Positions 18,635-27,254 of a stretch of DNA of 64,000 nt are shown in pieces. How positions within the stretch are numbered: position 1 is the stretch's first letter; the number at the start of each line of letters is the position of its first letter. The position numbers were made by a program, and so were the translations under genes. This stretch comes from Oscillospiraceae bacterium (GTDB lineage Bacteria; Bacillota; Clostridia; Oscillospirales; Oscillospiraceae), in contig SVMI01000002.1 in the NCBI GenBank assembly GCA_015067495.1, positions 1-64,000 on the forward strand, written 5' to 3'. The notes under the pieces are model-generated. The model made no database searches, had not been told where the DNA came from, and saw only the letters and a program-made list of their open reading frames with translations.

Positions 18635-19002
18635 ATAGTATTCCGATTGCTGTAATTCTCGGCATCCTTCTCGGTTTTCTTGCAGGTCTCGGTGTCGGCG
18701 GAGGATCGCTGCTGATGCTCTGGCTGACGCTGGTGATCAATACAGATCACGAAACAGCACGTACCATCAATCTGATGTTCTTCATCGTTGCTGCCGGCAG
18801 TGTCAGCCTCCTGAGACTTAAAAATCAATCTCTCTCTATCAAACCAATTCTTCCGGCGATCGTCACCGGCTGTCTGGGTGCGGCGCTCTGCTCATGGATC
18901 GGAACGAGAATTGAACTGAACATCATTCGGAAGATATTCGGCGGATTGCTGATCATTACAGGCTTACGGGAGCTGTTTTATCGTCCGCGAAATGCCAAAT
19001 AA
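18628..19002 (+). CDS. TauE/SafE-like half-size membrane protein, C-half; start overlaps preceding stop
   Basis: MLNSIPIAVILGILLGFLAGLGVGGGSLLMLWL; ATG at 18628 overlaps TGA at 18632. Confidence 0.78.
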   Translation: MLNSIPIAVILGILLGFLAGLGVGGGSLLMLWLTLVINTDHETARTINLMFFIVAAGSVSLLRLKNQSLSIKPILPAIVTGCLGAALCSWIGTRIELNIIRKIFGGLLIITGLRELFYRPRNAK

Positions 19003-19394
19003 CCTTCGAGAATCAGGGATGCAGCAACGGCATCAACGGTATTTTTTCGCTTTTGCCCGTGGTAATTGTGTTCTGATAGGATGTTGTGCGCCTCTACAGT
19101 TGTGCGCCGCTCGTCCCACATACGGATCGGAAGACCCGTCGCCTCGCCGAGTAATGTGCCAAACGCACGGCACAGCTCCGCGCGGGGACCTTCCGTGCCG
19201 TCCATATTGCGCGGCAGTCCGACGACGATCTCAGCCACGTCATTTTCCTTCGCAATGCGCACAATATCTGCAATCGCCTTTTCTTGGTTTCTGCTGGGGA
19301 TCACTGTTGTGGATCCCACGATGGAACAAAGAAGATCCGAAAGTGCAATCCCCGTGCGTGCATCGCCGTAATCGATTCCCATGATTCGTTTCAT
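18978..19394 (-). CDS. ruvX: Putative pre-16S rRNA nuclease / Holliday junction resolvase (YqgF/RuvX)
   Basis: MGIDYGDARTGIALSD, VVGLPRNMDGTEGPRA, WDERRTTVEAH, KNTVDAVAASLILEGYL. Confidence 0.95.
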   Translation of the reverse strand: MKRIMGIDYGDARTGIALSDLLCSIVGSTTVIPSRNQEKAIADIVRIAKENDVAEIVVGLPRNMDGTEGPRAELCRAFGTLLGEATGLPIRMWDERRTTVEAHNILSEHNYHGQKRKNTVDAVAASLILEGYLAFRGR

Positions 19395-19441
19395 ACGTTT
19401 TCCTCCGTTGTTTTTCTATATTATACAGCATCAGACAGAAA

Positions 19442-19469
19442 AAGGAAAGGTCAATTTTGACCTTTCCTT
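19442..19469 (-). terminator. Intrinsic terminator (tspO side)
   Basis: AAGGAAAGGTCA-ATTT-TGACCTTTCCTT with T-rich flank on minus. Confidence 0.75.
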
Positions 19470-19944
19470 ATCCATTTAATATCCAGATCGCAATATTCAG
19501 ATATGCCGCGAAGGTCAGCCAGATCAAATACGGAATCTGCAAAAGCGCCGCTGTTCTGTTAACCTTCCAAAACTGCAAAATCATCAACGCCACTAACACC
19601 CACAGCAAAATCAGCCACAACGCCGCAAAACCGAAAGCCTGCGCATTGAAAAAGATCAAGCTCCAGAAAAAGTTGACGATCAGCTGTGCAATATACAGAT
19701 TGAGTGCCCTGTTACGCGCGGCACTGGGTGGCAAAAGCCAAATCATCGTGCTGCTGATGCCCATCAGTGCGTACAAACCAGTCCACACCACCGGAAAGAG
19801 CCATCCGGGCGGTGAAAGGGGCGGTTTCAGAATGCCTTGTGCGTAAAGGTCCATATTCCCCATTGTCAGAAGGGCGGACAATGCCCCGACAGCCAGTGGG
19901 ATCAACACACCTATAATGTAACTCACCACGAATTTCCGCTTCAT
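19468..19944 (-). CDS. tspO: TspO/MBR family protein
   Basis: KPPLSPPGWLFPVVWTGLYALMGISS; NLYIAQLIVNFFWSLIFF. Confidence 0.93.
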   Translation of the reverse strand: MKRKFVVSYIIGVLIPLAVGALSALLTMGNMDLYAQGILKPPLSPPGWLFPVVWTGLYALMGISSTMIWLLPPSAARNRALNLYIAQLIVNFFWSLIFFNAQAFGFAALWLILLWVLVALMILQFWKVNRTAALLQIPYLIWLTFAAYLNIAIWILNG

Positions 19945-20054
19945 TTTCATCCCTCCATCTCTACATATATAGCGTCCCACCTTGGATTTATGCCAAATAT
20001 GCGAAAATGGATGTCCTGGAGCCTAAAACAGCCGAAATTTCGGTAAAAAAAGTG

Positions 20055-20083
20055 TTGACTTTCGTCATAGCCTGTGATAGAAT
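20055..20083 (+). promoter_or_regulatory. Sigma-A-type promoter of rpmG-secE-nusG operon
   Basis: TTGACT-17 nt-TAGAAT. Confidence 0.8.
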
Positions 20084-20211
20084 GGTTCTACCTGTGAAAA
20101 GAGGGCTTTTTTATTGCGCTCTTTTCAGCCTCGAAGTGGTATTGTAGTGGCCGCTTTGCTAAATTTTTCTAGACGAGGTGATACAGGGAGGCAATATAAG
20201 GAGGTGCCGTT

Positions 20212-20361
20212 ATGCGCGTTAAAGTCACTTTGAGATGCTCCGAGTGCAAGCAGAGAAACTACAACACCATGAAGAACAAGAAGAACGACCCTGACCGTCT
20301 CGAAATGAGCAAGTACTGCAGATTCTGCAGAAAGCACACCACTCACAACGAGACCAAGTAA
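20212..20361 (+). CDS. rpmG: 50S ribosomal protein L33 (49 aa, below ORF-track cutoff)
   Basis: [60 protein letters not shown]. Confidence 0.96.
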   Translation: MRVKVTLRCSECKQRNYNTMKNKKNDPDRLEMSKYCRFCRKHTTHNETK

Positions 20362-20377
20362 GGAGAGGAACACAGCT

Positions 20378-20608
20378 ATGGCAGATGTCAAAAAGGAAAA
20401 CTGGTTCAAAAGAACCTGGGGTGCAGTATGCCGCTACTTCCGTGAGCTGAAAAGCGAGCTGAAGAAGGTCGTCTGGTCCACCCCGCAGCAGGTTGTTAAA
20501 AACACCCTGATCGTCGTCGCCTGTGTTCTGGTCGTCGGCGTATTCATCTGGCTGTTCGACTTCGTGGCCGGTGTCAGCATCAACGCTCTGATCGAAGCAT
20601 TCCAGTAA
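20378..20608 (+). CDS. secE: Preprotein translocase subunit SecE
   Basis: RYFRELKSELKKVVWSTPQQVVKNTLIV; gene order. Confidence 0.95.
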   Translation: MADVKKENWFKRTWGAVCRYFRELKSELKKVVWSTPQQVVKNTLIVVACVLVVGVFIWLFDFVAGVSINALIEAFQ

Positions 20609-20618
20609 GGTAATCGCT

Positions 20619-21149
20619 ATGGCAGACGTTGCAAGATGGTATGTAGTGCATACCTACTCCGGTTATGAAAACACGGTAAAAGCCACCATCGAAAAGACCA
20701 TCGAAAGCCGTCATCTTCAGGACGTGATCCTCGCGATCTCCATCCCGATGGAGACCGTCACCGAGATCACCGAATCCGGCGTTTCCAAGACCTATGAACG
20801 TAAGGTCTACCCCGGCTATGTCCTTGTCAAGATGATCTACAGTGACAACACATGGCATGTGATCAGAAACATCCGCGGTGTTACCGGCTTCGTTGGTACA
20901 TCCAGCAACGACCCCACTCCCCTGACGGACGATGAAGTCTATGCAATGGGTGTTGAGAAGAAGGAGATCATTGTCAACTATGTGGTTGGCGATACCGTCC
21001 GGATCCTCGATGGCCCCCTCAGCTCCTTCACCGGCGTCGTTGAGAGCATTGAGGTCGAAAAGAATGCGGTCAGCGTGATCGTTTCCATGTTTGGCCGTGA
21101 GACCCCGGTCGAGTTCGAACTCGATCAGATCGAGGTCGTATCCCAGTAA
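20619..21149 (+). CDS. nusG: Transcription termination/antitermination protein NusG
   Basis: RWYVVHTYSGYENTVK, YPGYVLVKM, GFVG, KOW region VRILDGPLSSFTGVVESIE. Confidence 0.96.
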   Translation: MADVARWYVVHTYSGYENTVKATIEKTIESRHLQDVILAISIPMETVTEITESGVSKTYERKVYPGYVLVKMIYSDNTWHVIRNIRGVTGFVGTSSNDPTPLTDDEVYAMGVEKKEIIVNYVVGDTVRILDGPLSSFTGVVESIEVEKNAVSVIVSMFGRETPVEFELDQIEVVSQ

Positions 21150-21179
21150 ACGCATCGGATCGGATTTTCCGATCGGAAC

Positions 21180-21230
21180 GTGGGAGGGGTTGAAACCCCG
21201 CAAAAAGTGCGCACAGCGCATCATTACCAC
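21180..21230 (+). promoter_or_regulatory. L1-type mRNA site in rplK 5' UTR
   Basis: GTGGGAGGGG...ATCATTACCAC with closing GTGG/CCAC and internal GGGGTTGAAACCCC hairpin. Confidence 0.5.
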
Positions 21231-21253
21231 ATTTTATTCAGGAGGTGCTTATA

Positions 21254-21679
21254 ATGGCACAGAAAGTTACCGGTATTATCAAGCTTCAAATCAATGCCGC
21301 TAAGGCAACCGCTTCTCCCCCTGTCGGTCCCGCTCTGGGTCAGCACGGTGTCAACATCGCTGCTTTCATCAAGGATTTCAATGCCCGTACCCAGGCTATG
21401 GAAGGCTACAAGATCCCTGTTGTTATCACCGTTTACGCAGACCGCAGCTTCACCTTTATCACCAAGACACCCCCCACTCCCCTGCTGGTTCTCAAGGCTG
21501 CAGGTCTGCAGAGTGGCTCCGGTGTTCCCAACAAGAACAAGGTCGGTACTTTGACCGCCGCTCAGGTTACTGAGATCGCAAAGACCAAGCTGCCCGATCT
21601 GAACGTTAACTCCCTCGAAGCCGCTGAGAGCCAGGTTCGTGGCACTTGCCGCTCCATGGGCGTTGTTGTCGTTGACTAA
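21254..21679 (+). CDS. rplK: 50S ribosomal protein L11
   Basis: [35 protein letters not shown]. Confidence 0.97.
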   Translation: MAQKVTGIIKLQINAAKATASPPVGPALGQHGVNIAAFIKDFNARTQAMEGYKIPVVITVYADRSFTFITKTPPTPLLVLKAAGLQSGSGVPNKNKVGTLTAAQVTEIAKTKLPDLNVNSLEAAESQVRGTCRSMGVVVVD

Positions 21680-21712
21680 AATTTGCTGACCGGGGTTTAC
21701 CACCTCGGAAAT

Positions 21713-21738
21713 GTGGGAGGATTATTCCGCATCACCAC
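21713..21738 (+). promoter_or_regulatory. L1-type mRNA site upstream of rplA
   Basis: GTGGGAGGATTATTCCGCATCACCAC: GTGG/CCAC plus GGA/TCC around an asymmetric internal loop. Confidence 0.55.
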
Positions 21739-21756
21739 TATAAGGAGGATATAACA

Positions 21757-22449
21757 TTGTTTAGAGGTAAAAAGTACAAGGAGAGCGCAAAACTGATCGA
21801 TCGCTCTGTTCAGTATGATCCCAATGAGGCCCTGGATCTGGTTGTGAAGGGTGCTTCCGCTAAGTTCGACGAGACCGTCGAAATCCACATCAAGCTGGGC
21901 GTTGACTCCCGTCACGCTGACCAGCAGGTCCGTGGCGCAGTCGTCCTGCCCAACGGCACCGGCAAGGTTCGCCGCGTTCTGGTCTTCACCAAGGACGCAA
22001 AGGTTGAAGAAGCTCAGGCAGCAGGCGCTGACTATGTCGGCGGCATGGAGCTGGTTGAGAAGATCACCAAGGAAAACTGGTTCGAGTTCGACGTCGTCGT
22101 CGCTTCCCCCGACATGATGGGCGTTGTTGGTCGTCTGGGTAAGGTTCTGGGCCCCAAGGGTCTGATGCCCTCCCCCAAGGCCGGCACTGTCACCCCCAAC
22201 GTCGGTGCTGCTGTTAAGGAAATCAAGGCTGGTAAGGTCGAGTACCGTCTGGACAAGACCAACATCATCCACTGCCCCATCGGCAAGGTCTCCTTCGGCG
22301 TTGAGAAGCTGGCTGAGAACATGGACACTCTGGTTCGCGCTGTTGTGAAGGCTAAGCCCGCTGCAGCAAAGGGTCAGTATATCCGTTCCTGCACCGTCGC
22401 CTCCACCATGGGTCCCGGCGTCAAGGTCTCTTCCGCTAAGTATCTGTAA
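21757..22449 (+). CDS. rplA: 50S ribosomal protein L1 (TTG start)
   Basis: [47 protein letters not shown]. Confidence 0.97.
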   Translation: MFRGKKYKESAKLIDRSVQYDPNEALDLVVKGASAKFDETVEIHIKLGVDSRHADQQVRGAVVLPNGTGKVRRVLVFTKDAKVEEAQAAGADYVGGMELVEKITKENWFEFDVVVASPDMMGVVGRLGKVLGPKGLMPSPKAGTVTPNVGAAVKEIKAGKVEYRLDKTNIIHCPIGKVSFGVEKLAENMDTLVRAVVKAKPAAAKGQYIRSCTVASTMGPGVKVSSAKYL

Positions 22450-22462
22450 TCGGATAGATTCC

Positions 22463-22490
22463 CCCCCCTCGGTTTCATAACCGAGGGGGG
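22463..22490 (+). terminator. Intrinsic terminator after rplA
   Basis: CCCCCCTCGGTT-TCAT-AACCGAGGGGGG then TGTTATTTAT. Confidence 0.85.
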
Positions 22491-22560
22491 TGTTATTTAT
22501 AGGAAGAGCCAATCCTTTCCAATAAACATCTGCAATATTCTATAGTGATTATAGCTGTTC

Positions 22561-23319
22561 TTAATTGTGGTTTTCGATGTATTCCATGATCAGCTGATGA
22601 AATGTGTCCGGAAGCAGATATGGCTTATCGTCAATTCTGCAATAGGTGCTGCTTTCTGAGAATTCTATCTCGAGCATTTTCCCAAAATCCTCAAAGGTAA
22701 TTGTATAATTCAGACTTATATCCATCACTTCCGTTGCTGCTGAATCATAACTCCAATTATTAAATGCATATTCCAGTTGCCGGATACTTTTTGAATCCTC
22801 GAGTCGGAAAACCAATTCATTTGTATATCGGTCACTAACTGATACGGTCTGAACAGTCGGATAGTCCTTCAGGAACAACGGATTATTTGAGAATATCAGA
22901 CGTACATCCATGTGATGCTGCGCAATCGCTTCTACGTTTTCCTTACTCAGCCACTCCTCTCGATAGGCATCTTCCAGTTTAAGAAAGGCACCATTGCGGT
23001 AGATGTAAATCTCACACTCCGTTGCAATCTCTATTGTTACACCAGCTACTTCCAATGTTTTTTTCATCAAAATAAAGTCATCAGGTTCATAGAAAATTGC
23101 AACACAATCTCCGTGAGTGCCATAATAGACTTTATCGGATGTCAAAGCAGAAAGAGAAAGGGTTCCAAGTCCTAAAGTGCGCCAATCTTCTCGAATTTCC
23201 TGAATTTGTTCAGATGTTAACGGTTCAAAGGATGATTCATTCGAATGTTTTGTATTACATCCGGCAAAGACGATTACCAACACCAATATAAGAACATATA
23301 TACTGCTTCTTTTTATCAT
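22561..23319 (-). CDS. Hypothetical lipoprotein
   Basis: MIKRSSIYVLILVLVIVFAGCNTK lipobox; AT-rich relative to flanks. Confidence 0.75.
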   Translation of the reverse strand: MIKRSSIYVLILVLVIVFAGCNTKHSNESSFEPLTSEQIQEIREDWRTLGLGTLSLSALTSDKVYYGTHGDCVAIFYEPDDFILMKKTLEVAGVTIEIATECEIYIYRNGAFLKLEDAYREEWLSKENVEAIAQHHMDVRLIFSNNPLFLKDYPTVQTVSVSDRYTNELVFRLEDSKSIRQLEYAFNNWSYDSAATEVMDISLNYTITFEDFGKMLEIEFSESSTYCRIDDKPYLLPDTFHQLIMEYIENHN

Positions 23320-23493
23320 AAATTACCCTCCCCAATTAACTCCTTATTCTGTATTCATTATCACTAAAATTGTACAATATAGCGTACCTACGGTCAATGC
23401 ACCAAATTGCATAAATTTCTGAACATCTCTAACTCAGATTGTCAAATTATTCTATTATTTTCTTACAAATACAAAATTTTCTTAAAATATTAC

Positions 23494-23522
23494 TTGACAT
23501 TTCATTTATCCTATGATAGTAT
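23494..23522 (+). promoter_or_regulatory. Sigma-A-type promoter of rplJL
   Basis: TTGACA-17 nt-TAGTAT. Confidence 0.85.
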
Positions 23523-23530
23523 ATGTCTGT

Positions 23531-23642
23531 TGCCAAAGACAGCAGGTTGCGAAAGCAGTAAGTCCTGCCGAGGTGCGTTTAACAGTTTGATTGTTTGCGT
23601 GTCTTTCTGTCTTCTGGCAGGAAGACACTTTTATTTTTTCGG
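23531..23642 (+). promoter_or_regulatory. Ribosomal protein L10 leader
   Basis: AAAGACAGCAGGTTGC...AGTCCTGCCGAGGTG...GTCTTCTGGCAGGAAGAC, typical L10 leader layout directly upstream of rplJ. Confidence 0.85.
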
Positions 23643-23655
23643 AGGTGAAAAATCC

Positions 23656-24186
23656 ATGCCCAACGCAAAGGTTCTTGAGAGCAAGCAGGCCGTCGTCAAC
23701 GCCCTGACCGCGAAGATTCAGGAAGCTACTTCCGTCGTTTTCGTCGATTACAAGGGTATCACGGTTGCTCAGGATACCGAGCTGCGTAAGCAGTTCCGCG
23801 AGGCCGGCGTCGAGTACACCGTCGTTAAGAACACTCTGACCAATTTCGCAACCAAGAATGTCGGTTACGATTTCAGCGCAGTTCTGAACGGCACTACCGC
23901 AATGGCTTCCACCACCGGCGATCCCATCGCCCCCGCTCGCATCGTTGTCGAGTTTGCTAAGAAGAACAAGCTGAAGACCCTGACCATCAAGGGTGGCGTT
24001 GTTGAAGGCTCCGTGCTGTCTGCTGATCAGCTGAACGGCTTCGGTGAGCTGCCCAGCAAGAACGCTCTGGTCGCTTCTGTCCTTGGTACCTTCCTGGCGC
24101 CTATCTCCAGCCTGGCATTCGTTCTGGATCAGATCCGCATTCAGAAGGATGGCGGCGCAGCTCCTGCTGCAGAAGCAGAAGCTTAA
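23656..24186 (+). CDS. rplJ: 50S ribosomal protein L10
   Basis: MPNAKVLESKQAVVNALTAKIQEATSVVFVDYKGITV. Confidence 0.96.
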   Translation: MPNAKVLESKQAVVNALTAKIQEATSVVFVDYKGITVAQDTELRKQFREAGVEYTVVKNTLTNFATKNVGYDFSAVLNGTTAMASTTGDPIAPARIVVEFAKKNKLKTLTIKGGVVEGSVLSADQLNGFGELPSKNALVASVLGTFLAPISSLAFVLDQIRIQKDGGAAPAAEAEA

Positions 24187-24245
24187 TCCATTCGTAAACC
24201 CACAAACAAATCATTTACTATTTACATTTTAGGAGGAAAATTATC

Positions 24246-24620
24246 ATGGCATCTGAAAAGATCACTGCTCTGGTTGAGCAGGTTAAAGAACTGACTGTTC
24301 TGGAGCTGTCTGAGCTCGTCCACACCCTCGAGGAAGTTTTCGGCGTTTCCGCCGCTGCCGCTGCTGTCGCTGCTCCCGCTGCTGCTACCGCTGAGGCTGC
24401 TGAAGAGAAGACCGAGTTCGACGTCATTCTGAAGGACGCTGGCGCTTCCAAGCTGAACGTCATCAAGGTTGTCCGTGCTGCTACCGGCCTGGGCCTGAAG
24501 GACGCTAAGGATCTGGTTGACAACTGCCCCAAGACCCTGAAGGAAGCTATCTCCAAGGAAGACGCTGAGAAGCTGGTCGCCGAGCTGAAGGAAGCTGGCG
24601 CAACTGCTGAGCTGAAGTAA
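24246..24620 (+). CDS. rplL: 50S ribosomal protein L7/L12
   Basis: [39 protein letters not shown]. Confidence 0.97.
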   Translation: MASEKITALVEQVKELTVLELSELVHTLEEVFGVSAAAAAVAAPAAATAEAAEEKTEFDVILKDAGASKLNVIKVVRAATGLGLKDAKDLVDNCPKTLKEAISKEDAEKLVAELKEAGATAELK

Positions 24621-24636
24621 TTTCAGATTACAACCG

Positions 24637-24664
24637 CAGCCGCCGGAATTTATTCTGGCGGCTG
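24637..24664 (+). terminator. Hairpin/attenuator after rplL
   Basis: CAGCCGCC...GGCGGCTG; weak U-tract. Confidence 0.5.
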
Positions 24665-24690
24665 TTCGCGTATTTATAAGGAGGTTATCT

Positions 24691-25518
24691 ATGGATTCCA
24701 TTAACGATATGCTGCAAGCATATCTCCCTGCAGACTTTGATCTGAAGTCCATTCTGATCATGGCAGCGGTTTTTTCCGCAATCTCGCTGGTGCTTGGTTT
24801 CATCGGTAAATTTGTTTTCGGCAAGAAATCAGCGTTGAATCAAAGTGTGTCTGCAACCATTGGCATTCTGTTTATCTATATCATAACCATTTTCATTCAC
24901 AGCTTCGGGCTGGATCTCGGTTTTCTGGTCTCTCCGCTCCCCTTTTTCAGCATTTACAACACCGCTGAGCTTGGCACGGTTGTAGAGCTTTACGTTCCTC
25001 TTCACGATTACGTAGCTCTTTGCGGTGAGTTGCTGAACATGGTGATCCTCGCATTCCTGACAAATGTCGCCAACAGCCTGATCCCTCACGGAAAGAAATT
25101 CTATACATGGCTGCCCCTGCGCATCCTCTGTGTCGCTGCAGCAATGCTCCTTTTCTCCGGCGCGAACATGCTTCTGTCCCATTATCTGCCGGCGGGACTT
25201 CTGACTTGGGCGCCGGTGATTCTGCTGGCGTTGTTGGTCGCAATGCTGCTTCTGGGCGCGCTGAAGGGACTTGTAGGCGCTTTACTCGCCACAGTCAATC
25301 CGTTGATCGCTGTGCTTTATACCTTCTTCTTCGCGTCAGCCGTGGGTAAAATGCTCTCCAAGGCAATGCTGTCCACGCTCCTGATGGGCGCGATCATCTA
25401 CGCACTGAATTACTTTGGCGTCGTGATCATAGCTATCGGTTCGGGAATTTTGGCGATTGCCATTCCCCTGCTGATCGTTTTGCTGGTACTGTGGTATGTA
25501 CTCGGCATGATCCTGTAA
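24691..25518 (+). CDS. Polytopic membrane protein of unknown function
   Basis: Multiple hydrophobic segments; RBS AAGGAGG. Confidence 0.8.
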   Translation: MDSINDMLQAYLPADFDLKSILIMAAVFSAISLVLGFIGKFVFGKKSALNQSVSATIGILFIYIITIFIHSFGLDLGFLVSPLPFFSIYNTAELGTVVELYVPLHDYVALCGELLNMVILAFLTNVANSLIPHGKKFYTWLPLRILCVAAAMLLFSGANMLLSHYLPAGLLTWAPVILLALLVAMLLLGALKGLVGALLATVNPLIAVLYTFFFASAVGKMLSKAMLSTLLMGAIIYALNYFGVVIIAIGSGILAIAIPLLIVLLVLWYVLGMIL

Positions 25519-25524
25519 AGCAAT

Positions 25525-25560
25525 CCCCTTCCTTGAATTACTCAAGGAAGGGGTTCTTTT
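25525..25560 (+). terminator. Intrinsic terminator
   Basis: CCCCTTCCTTGA-ATTAC-TCAAGGAAGGGG-TTCTTTT. Confidence 0.9.
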
Positions 25561-26381
25561 TATTGGTTCAAAATCGCTTTGATCACATCGCTGACAGCAT
25601 CCGTGTTGAGCGTTTCCATTTGACCGTTGTCAAATGCTTCCGCGACAGCAGGATCGATGGGCAGGCGTGCCAAAATCGGCAGCTCCATTTGCGCTGCGAC
25701 CTCATCAAGACCGCTCTTGCCAAAGACATTGATCTTCTTGCCGCAATCGGGGCAGGTCAAATAGGCGTAGTTTTCGACGAAGCCCAATACGGGGACATGC
25801 ATCATATTCGCCATCTTGACCGCCTTGGAAACGATCATAGACACCAGATCCTGCGGACTGGTCACCACAACAATGCCGTCCACCGGCAGGCTCTGGAAAA
25901 CCGTCAGAGGTACGTCACCCGTTCCGGGCGGCATATCAACAAACAGATAGTCCACATCTTCCCAAATAACGTCCGTCCAGAACTGCTTGACTGCACCGGC
26001 AATGACCGGCCCGCGCCATACAACGGGATCAGCAGGATTATCCAGCAGTAAATTGATGGACATTACCTGCATGCCGGTGCGGGTCAGCGCAGGATATAGG
26101 CCGTCCTCGCTTGCACCCTGACACTCGTTAACGCCAAATGCGGTGGGAACAGACGGACCGGTAATATCTGCATCAAGGATGCCAACGCGTTTTCCCTGCC
26201 GTGCCATGGCAACAGCAAGCAGGGATGTAACCGTAGACTTACCAACGCCACCCTTGCCGGAGACCACAGCGATCACTTTCTTAATACTGGACTTAGGATT
26301 CAGCGCAGCCAGCAAACTCTCCTTCTTGCGATCGCCGCAGTCAGAGCTGCAGGATGCACAGTTACCGTTACACGAACTCAT
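25560..26381 (-). CDS. Mrp/NBP35-type P-loop ATPase (Fe-S carrier)
   Basis: Cys-rich N-term; VVSGKGGVGKSTVTSLLA; MPPGTGDVPLTVFQS; YLTCPDCGKK. Confidence 0.93.
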   Translation of the reverse strand: MSSCNGNCASCSSDCGDRKKESLLAALNPKSSIKKVIAVVSGKGGVGKSTVTSLLAVAMARQGKRVGILDADITGPSVPTAFGVNECQGASEDGLYPALTRTGMQVMSINLLLDNPADPVVWRGPVIAGAVKQFWTDVIWEDVDYLFVDMPPGTGDVPLTVFQSLPVDGIVVVTSPQDLVSMIVSKAVKMANMMHVPVLGFVENYAYLTCPDCGKKINVFGKSGLDEVAAQMELPILARLPIDPAVAEAFDNGQMETLNTDAVSDVIKAILNQ

Positions 26382-26436
26382 GAAACTCGCTCCTTTAATT
26401 GATCTTTCGCTATTATAGATCTTTGTTTGACATGTG

Positions 26437-27246
26437 TCAAGCCTCGAGGGTGATCAAAATCACCTCAGGCGGATTGTTAAAGCGCAGCGGAAAAAGGCTG
26501 TTTCCGATGCCGCGGCTAACGACCATTTGGGTATCACGATACTGATACAACCCGGAATCATACTTTGGAAAGAACCCTTGACCCGGTGCGAAAAGTCCGC
26601 CGATAAAAGGAAGGCGGAACTGTCCACCGTGGGCATGACCGGACAGAACAAGGTCATACCCTGCAGCGGCATAAACGGGAAGGTCCTCAGGGGTGTGACT
26701 CAGAAGAATTTTATAGCCATCAAAATCGGTAATCTCCGCAACCAGTTCCGCCCTGCCCCACTGATGACCGGCAAGGCAGATAGAGGCATCATCCCGTGTC
26801 AGGATGACACTTGTGTCCTCAAATACAGTTACCCCCGCAGCCTTCAAGCCGTTCAGCAGGCGGGTATATAATTCCGAATCCAGTCTGACCTCATGATTGC
26901 CGGTGATGTAATACACCGGCGCGATTTTTACTGCCTCACGGCAAAAATGCAACGCAACTGACGGATCTGTATCTCTGGAATCCATCAGATCCCCCGTGAT
27001 CGCAATGATGTCAGGCTCCGCCTGACGGAGCATAGCGATCAGTTTTTCGTTGTTCGTTCCCATTTCAGCGTTATGCAGATCCGACACATGGGCGATCCGA
27101 AAACCATCGAAAGCTTCAGGTAAACGCTCCCCGGAAACTGTGATCCTGTTTAATTCGAGAGCATAATTATCAACAATCGCCCAAACCAAAAGCAGCAGGA
27201 TCGCAGCCGCAACTGCAGTAACGATGATCGTTCTGCGTTTCTTCAT
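26437..27246 (-). CDS. Metallophosphoesterase, membrane-anchored
   Basis: HVSDLHNAEMG, TGDLMDSRDTD, GNHEVR, SGHAHGGQFRLP. Confidence 0.92.
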   Translation of the reverse strand: MKKRRTIIVTAVAAAILLLLVWAIVDNYALELNRITVSGERLPEAFDGFRIAHVSDLHNAEMGTNNEKLIAMLRQAEPDIIAITGDLMDSRDTDPSVALHFCREAVKIAPVYYITGNHEVRLDSELYTRLLNGLKAAGVTVFEDTSVILTRDDASICLAGHQWGRAELVAEITDFDGYKILLSHTPEDLPVYAAAGYDLVLSGHAHGGQFRLPFIGGLFAPGQGFFPKYDSGLYQYRDTQMVVSRGIGNSLFPLRFNNPPEVILITLEA

Positions 27247-27254
27247 ATATCACC

